Below, in pieces: positions 61,009 through 64,000 of a stretch of 64,000 bases of DNA. Every line of letters begins with the position of its first letter. Position 1 is the first letter of the stretch. Below the pieces are notes generated by a model. That model did not search any database, had not been told where the DNA came from, and was given only the letters and a program-made list of their open reading frames with translations. The DNA is from Chryseobacterium gwangjuense (lineage in GTDB: Bacteria > Bacteroidota > Bacteroidia > Flavobacteriales > Weeksellaceae): positions 434,001 to 498,000 of the forward strand of contig NZ_JAJTNP010000001.1 in the NCBI RefSeq assembly GCF_021311115.1. Reading direction: 5' to 3'. The translations under genes were made by a program, and so were the position numbers.

Positions 61009-61830
61009 TTATAGTAATTTAATTTTGTCCTCTTCTATATCGATAATTTTATCTTTATACAGTCCTCCGATTGCTTTCTTAAAATTCTTTTTACTCATCT
61101 GAATTTCATCTTTAATCTCTTCTGGAGAAGATTTGTCTGACAGATAAAGTAAACCGTAATTTTCCTCCAATTTATTTAAGATTTTTTGCTTAAACTCATC
61201 AATATTCTCAAAACCTTGAGGCTGTAAAGAAACATCTATTTTTCCATCTTCTCTGATCTCTTTAATGTAACCTGATTCCTCAGATAAAGGATAAAGTTTT
61301 TTGAAAACATCAGATGCATAAATTAATCCGATATATTGTTTATTGATAACCACATTCCAACCCAACTCGCTTTCGTTCATCATGATCAGGTCTACTTTAT
61401 CACCTTTTTTGAAAGGCAGATCCTGATATTGTGGATTTCTTTTAAATTTGGTTGTTCCGGTAATTAAATCTAAATCTTCATCAACATAGATATAAACCAA
61501 GTATCTTTTTCCTTCAATAATTTTGGTTTTTTGCTGCTTGTATGGAATAAATAAATCTTTAATAATTCCCCAATCCATAAAAGCGCCACTTGGAAGACTC
61601 TGAACACAACTCATCACCGCAAACTCTCCTACTTCAGCTAAAGGAATCTCTGTCGTAGCTTTCAGTTTATGATCATCCTGATAGACGAAAACTTCTATTT
61701 CATCACCAATTTCTTTTTCATCCTGTGTGAAGATTTTAGGTAAAAAAGCCTTTTCAGTATCATCCGTTAAGATCCATCCTGAATTGTTTTTATCTGAAAT
61801 TTTTAAAGTCTGAGTTTTTCCGGGTTGCAT
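61009..61830 (-). CDS. cvfB: CvfB-like S1-domain RNA-binding protein
   Basis: From the ATG at 61830 (MQPGKTQTLKISD) the protein has 273 residues. Three S1-type OB domains are followed by a winged helix. The first S1 contains GWILTDDTEKAFLPKIF and the second GAFMDWGIIKDLFIPY. The third has LGWNVVINKQYIGLIYASDVF. The C-terminal helix set contains EIQMSKKNFKKAIGGLYKDK. Staphylococcal CvfB affects virulence gene expression; the role here is unknown. A longer frame starts with TTG inside TAccTTTG (61856-61849), so I reject it. Confidence 0.88.
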   Translation of the reverse strand: MQPGKTQTLKISDKNNSGWILTDDTEKAFLPKIFTQDEKEIGDEIEVFVYQDDHKLKATTEIPLAEVGEFAVMSCVQSLPSGAFMDWGIIKDLFIPYKQQKTKIIEGKRYLVYIYVDEDLDLITGTTKFKRNPQYQDLPFKKGDKVDLIMMNESELGWNVVINKQYIGLIYASDVFKKLYPLSEESGYIKEIREDGKIDVSLQPQGFENIDEFKQKILNKLEENYGLLYLSDKSSPEEIKDEIQMSKKNFKKAIGGLYKDKIIDIEEDKIKLL

Positions 61831-61848
61831 TAATGTAAAATTAGCTGA

Positions 61849-61856
61849 CAAAGGTA
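61849..61856 (-). promoter_or_regulatory. cvfB -7 promoter element
   Basis: TAccTTTG on the minus strand, 18 bp before the cvfB ATG. No -33 TTG at the usual distance. Confidence 0.55.
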
Positions 61857-61877
61857 CGGAAATTTGACTGTTTTAAC

Positions 61878-62360
61878 CTATTTATACTCTTTTAAATCTT
61901 CTCTGAGAGTTTTAACTTCATCCAAATAATTATTATTTTCTTCAAAATTACCCGCTTTCTTTAATGTTTTTATAAGTTTCCCATTTTCATAATAACAACC
62001 GGATTCAGATAGTAATTCGGGTTGTTTGGTATAGCCATTTTCACCTAAAATCCGATATTTCTTTGCATGTACAAAAATTAACTGATCACGATCAAAAAAA
62101 TATTCTGTCCAATATTGCACGGATGATACCCCAACAGTATGTTCAATTTTTTTAAGCTTACCATTTTTATAAAATCCTTTCACCTCAATTCCATTATCCG
62201 TCGTTATATTTTTATCTATAAAATATTCATTAGGGATAGTTTTAATGACATAATTTTTTGTCTGATTAATCTGTTCAACTAACTTTTTTATATTTTTCAG
62301 ATTCTGGCTAAAAACCAAACCGGAAAATAATACAGCTATGAGTAAGAATATCTTTTGCAT
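61878..62360 (-). CDS. Secreted protein of unknown function
   Basis: From the ATG at 62360 the protein has 160 residues with a signal peptide (MQKIFLLIAVLFSGLVFSQ). The mature part has two similar short beta hairpins, VKGFYKNGKLKKIEHTV and GCYYENGKLIKTLKKAG. These resemble the YxNGK repeats of MORN/toxin-antitoxin-like periplasmic proteins in Bacteroidota. The resemblance is only local. It has no partner genes. The frame is open 12 codons further upstream, but the signal peptide favours this start. Confidence 0.6.
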   Translation of the reverse strand: MQKIFLLIAVLFSGLVFSQNLKNIKKLVEQINQTKNYVIKTIPNEYFIDKNITTDNGIEVKGFYKNGKLKKIEHTVGVSSVQYWTEYFFDRDQLIFVHAKKYRILGENGYTKQPELLSESGCYYENGKLIKTLKKAGNFEENNNYLDEVKTLREDLKEYK

Positions 62361-62396
62361 TTTTTTATTCAATATACAAAGAAAAATGAGAAACAA

Positions 62397-62599
62397 TATA
62401 CTTCCTCTCTATTTCAAGAATTCCGGGATTATTCATTAGATTTCCAAACCAGTCTGCAGGATTAAGTTTTATACTAATATTAAATTATCATTCATAGACA
62501 CTGCAGATTTGCTTTAATCATTAACCCATTTTTAAAGTTAAATTTCAAAAAAATTATAGGTATAAAGAAAAATAACCCTAGTTTTATAAAAACATCAAT
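62397..62599. other. 203-bp non-coding gap
   Basis: This divergent spacer lies between the secreted protein and the lipoprotein genes. It is AT-rich. I see no TAnnTTTG with a proper partner, no hairpin and no repeat. Confidence 0.4.
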
Positions 62600-63088
62600 A
62601 TGACAATACCAAAATCAATTATTTCTACTCTTTTTATAGCACTCGTAGGTGTTTCTTGCTCAAAAACTCCCAAAGCCAATGATGAGTTCCGAAATACCGT
62701 AATTTCAAAAATGAATCTTCATCAGGATACTTTGCTAGTTTTCAATCAGTTTTTGGATCAGTTAGATTCGAAAAACAAGAACTTTGGGGATTATTACATC
62801 AAAACGCATCAGGAAATTCAAGATTCCTGTGACAAAGTGTTAGCTGCAAAATACGAACCTGAACATTTCGTTTATAACAATCATACTCCCGAAGATTTCG
62901 ATTTTTTGCATAAAATTACCGTACAGTCGCTTGATAACTATTATAAAAAAATGGATATTGATACCAGTAAAGTTTATATGATCGAATGGGTTACCAATTC
63001 CAGTCCTGATATTAAAAAGTATTTAAATCAAAAATACAGTTTAGGTCTTTTTATTCCGGAAGATCAACCTCAGGATGCCGCAAAATAA
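62600..63088 (+). CDS. Lipoprotein of unknown function
   Basis: The 162-residue protein has a lipoprotein signal with the lipobox VGVSC (Cys near residue 20). The mature protein is helical and rich in Asp/Lys/Asn: NTVISKMNLHQDTLLVFNQF, KTHQEIQDSCDKVLAAKY and PEDFDFLHKITVQSLDNYYKKM. No family is recognised. It ends in SLGLFIPEDQPQDAAK. It is a single-gene unit with a terminator 35 bp past the stop. Confidence 0.62.
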   Translation: MTIPKSIISTLFIALVGVSCSKTPKANDEFRNTVISKMNLHQDTLLVFNQFLDQLDSKNKNFGDYYIKTHQEIQDSCDKVLAAKYEPEHFVYNNHTPEDFDFLHKITVQSLDNYYKKMDIDTSKVYMIEWVTNSSPDIKKYLNQKYSLGLFIPEDQPQDAAK

Positions 63089-63121
63089 AGTAAATCTTAG
63101 ATTTATATATGATTTTTTCAA

Positions 63122-63157
63122 ACAAAAAAAGAGAAGCTTAAAACTTCTCTTTTTTAT
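63122..63157. terminator. Bidirectional terminator between the lipoprotein and DUF4476 genes
   Basis: AAAAAAGAGAAG and CTTCTCTTTTTT pair over 12 bp with a 7-base loop. A/T tracts are on both strands. Confidence 0.88.
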
Positions 63158-63170
63158 TGATATCAATATG

Positions 63171-64000
63171 TTAAGATTTGGCTATAAAATCCATCAACTC
63201 CCGTTTACTGCTCTCAAAGTCAAAAGCATCATACACTAAAAAATACCGGCTTTTATCAGTACATTTAAAATACATAGATTTTGCTAAAGACAATCTATTT
63301 TTATCAAAACTCATTTCTTTTACCAAAACAGTAATCTGCTGAGAAGTAAACATTGTAGAACTCGCCTGCTGATTAATCATAGCAAGTCTGTTGTCATCGA
63401 ATCTTGCATTTTTCTGAAGCATTTTAAGGAACTGATCAAAAGTGCCATTATCCATTACATTGGTATAATTTCCCGAATTATTCCAGTTATTCCCTTGATT
63501 TCCGTACGGATTATTCCAGACATCATTCCAGTTATTAAAACCATAAGATTGATTTCTAACCGGATAAGAATCCAATAGAAATAATCCTTGATCTGTAAAG
63601 AAATCCAACACCATCCTGCTATTATTACGAACATTCAACGTTGTTCTGTACAGCAAATATCCATTATCGTAAATAGAAATTGGAATTCTTCCTGAAGGCA
63701 AATCAAAAAAACGAAATTTACCTGAATTATTTGAGATCATCTGATCCCCTAATTCTATACTGAAATATCCCTGCTCCGGAATTCGAAGAAAAACCTCCGA
63801 ATATCCAGAATTTTGGTTCCATTGATAATTAGGATTTTTAATTCTTGATTCTGAACTGTTTTGATTTCTGAATCCTGAATTATTGCTATTTCTTGAACCC
63901 CTTGTTTTAGAAACCGAAGTTTCTATTTCATTTTTAGAAGCTTCATTTTTTAGCAATTCACCTACTTTTCCCGCTTCTTGTGCAAATGAATGAATTCCTG
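63171..64000 (-). CDS. Secreted DUF4476 protein, 5' end cut by window
   Basis: The frame runs off the right edge, so the true start is missing. The visible part begins with the end of a signal peptide (HSFAQ, then EAGKVGELLKNEA). An Asn/Ser/Arg-rich, probably disordered stretch follows (SVSKTRGSRNSNNSGFRNQ). A beta domain (YFSIELGDQMISNNSGKFRF) comes next, then a Gly/Asn-rich linker. The C-terminal 90 residues match DUF4476: FDQFLKMLQKNARFDDNRLA, then SSTMFTSQQITVLVKEMSFD. DUF4476 is a helical domain of unknown role in Bacteroidota secreted proteins. A TTG at 63956 is not the start. Confidence 0.78.
   Translation of the reverse strand, partial: GIHSFAQEAGKVGELLKNEASKNEIETSVSKTRGSRNSNNSGFRNQNSSESRIKNPNYQWNQNSGYSEVFLRIPEQGYFSIELGDQMISNNSGKFRFFDLPSGRIPISIYDNGYLLYRTTLNVRNNSRMVLDFFTDQGLFLLDSYPVRNQSYGFNNWNDVWNNPYGNQGNNWNNSGNYTNVMDNGTFDQFLKMLQKNARFDDNRLAMINQQASSTMFTSQQITVLVKEMSFDKNRLSLAKSMYFKCTDKSRYFLVYDAFDFESSKRELMDFIAKS

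Overview
The window looks like chromosome from a Chryseobacterium-like member of the Flavobacteriia (Bacteroidota). The base composition is AT-rich. Promoters carry the Bacteroidota -7 element TAnnTTTG. There are type IX secretion cargo proteins with type A and type B C-terminal sorting domains, a menaquinone pathway (menA, menB), and mevalonate-type isoprenoid enzymes. Families largely restricted to this phylum also occur (DUF4199, DUF4286, DUF4920, DUF4476). About four fifths of the genes lie on the minus strand.

Layout. 0-4 kb: a partial DUF4199 gene, an SRP RNA gene with its own promoter (+), then a minus-strand operon menB-menA-SRPBCC-membrane protein-UPF0173 hydrolase. 4-11 kb: gyrA with a TPR gene behind it, DUF4286 (+), small His-rich secreted proteins, a GNAT/DUF421 pair, a very short double-glycine leader peptide gene, and a secreted protein. 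11-20 kb: uvrA, an isolated type VI secretion baseplate pair (TssE-TssF), an amino acid permease, a DUF4920 protein and an M14 peptidase. 20.0-20.9 kb: a gene-free AT-rich region with five DnaA-box-like 9-mers and seven copies of a TTACAwwTGTAA dyad, leading into an XRE-type regulator (+). 21-32 kb: proline dehydrogenase, a UbiA prenyltransferase with a mevalonate-kinase-like GHMP kinase, an MFS transporter, thiolase, an ECF sigma/anti-sigma/outer-membrane-barrel operon and a nucleoside permease. 32-44 kb: bifunctional nuclease, etfB-etfA, an SDR, two tandem type A T9SS cargo proteins, an M20 dipeptidase, a THUMP-like methyltransferase, the methylmalonyl-CoA mutase small subunit, an FtsB/DivIC-like protein, uridine kinase and an Lrp regulator. 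44-50 kb (+): a cobalamin riboswitch, metE, a two-gene type II restriction-modification system and a J-domain/KTSC protein. 50-64 kb: a HAD phosphatase, a TetR-TolC-MFP-RND efflux operon with its operators, a large T9SS type B protein (+), CvfB, a secreted protein, a lipoprotein (+) and a partial DUF4476 protein.

Regulation can be read directly in several places. Vitamin B12 should control metE. TetR probably controls its efflux operon through two TTGTTaAACAA sites that bracket its promoter. The XRE regulator probably controls itself through dyads that overlap its tandem promoters. Several long starts (menB, gyrA, uvrA, cvfB, the cytosine methyltransferase) were shortened because the extra residues would be translated from TTG or other codons lying in the promoter or leader.

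No tRNA, rRNA, complete insertion sequence, prophage or CRISPR array was seen. The items most worth a second look are the 20.07-20.84 kb DnaA-box/dyad region, the double-glycine peptide gene, the isolated TssE-TssF pair, the restriction-modification pair, and a palindromic repeat family with copies at 32.7 and 42.6 kb.
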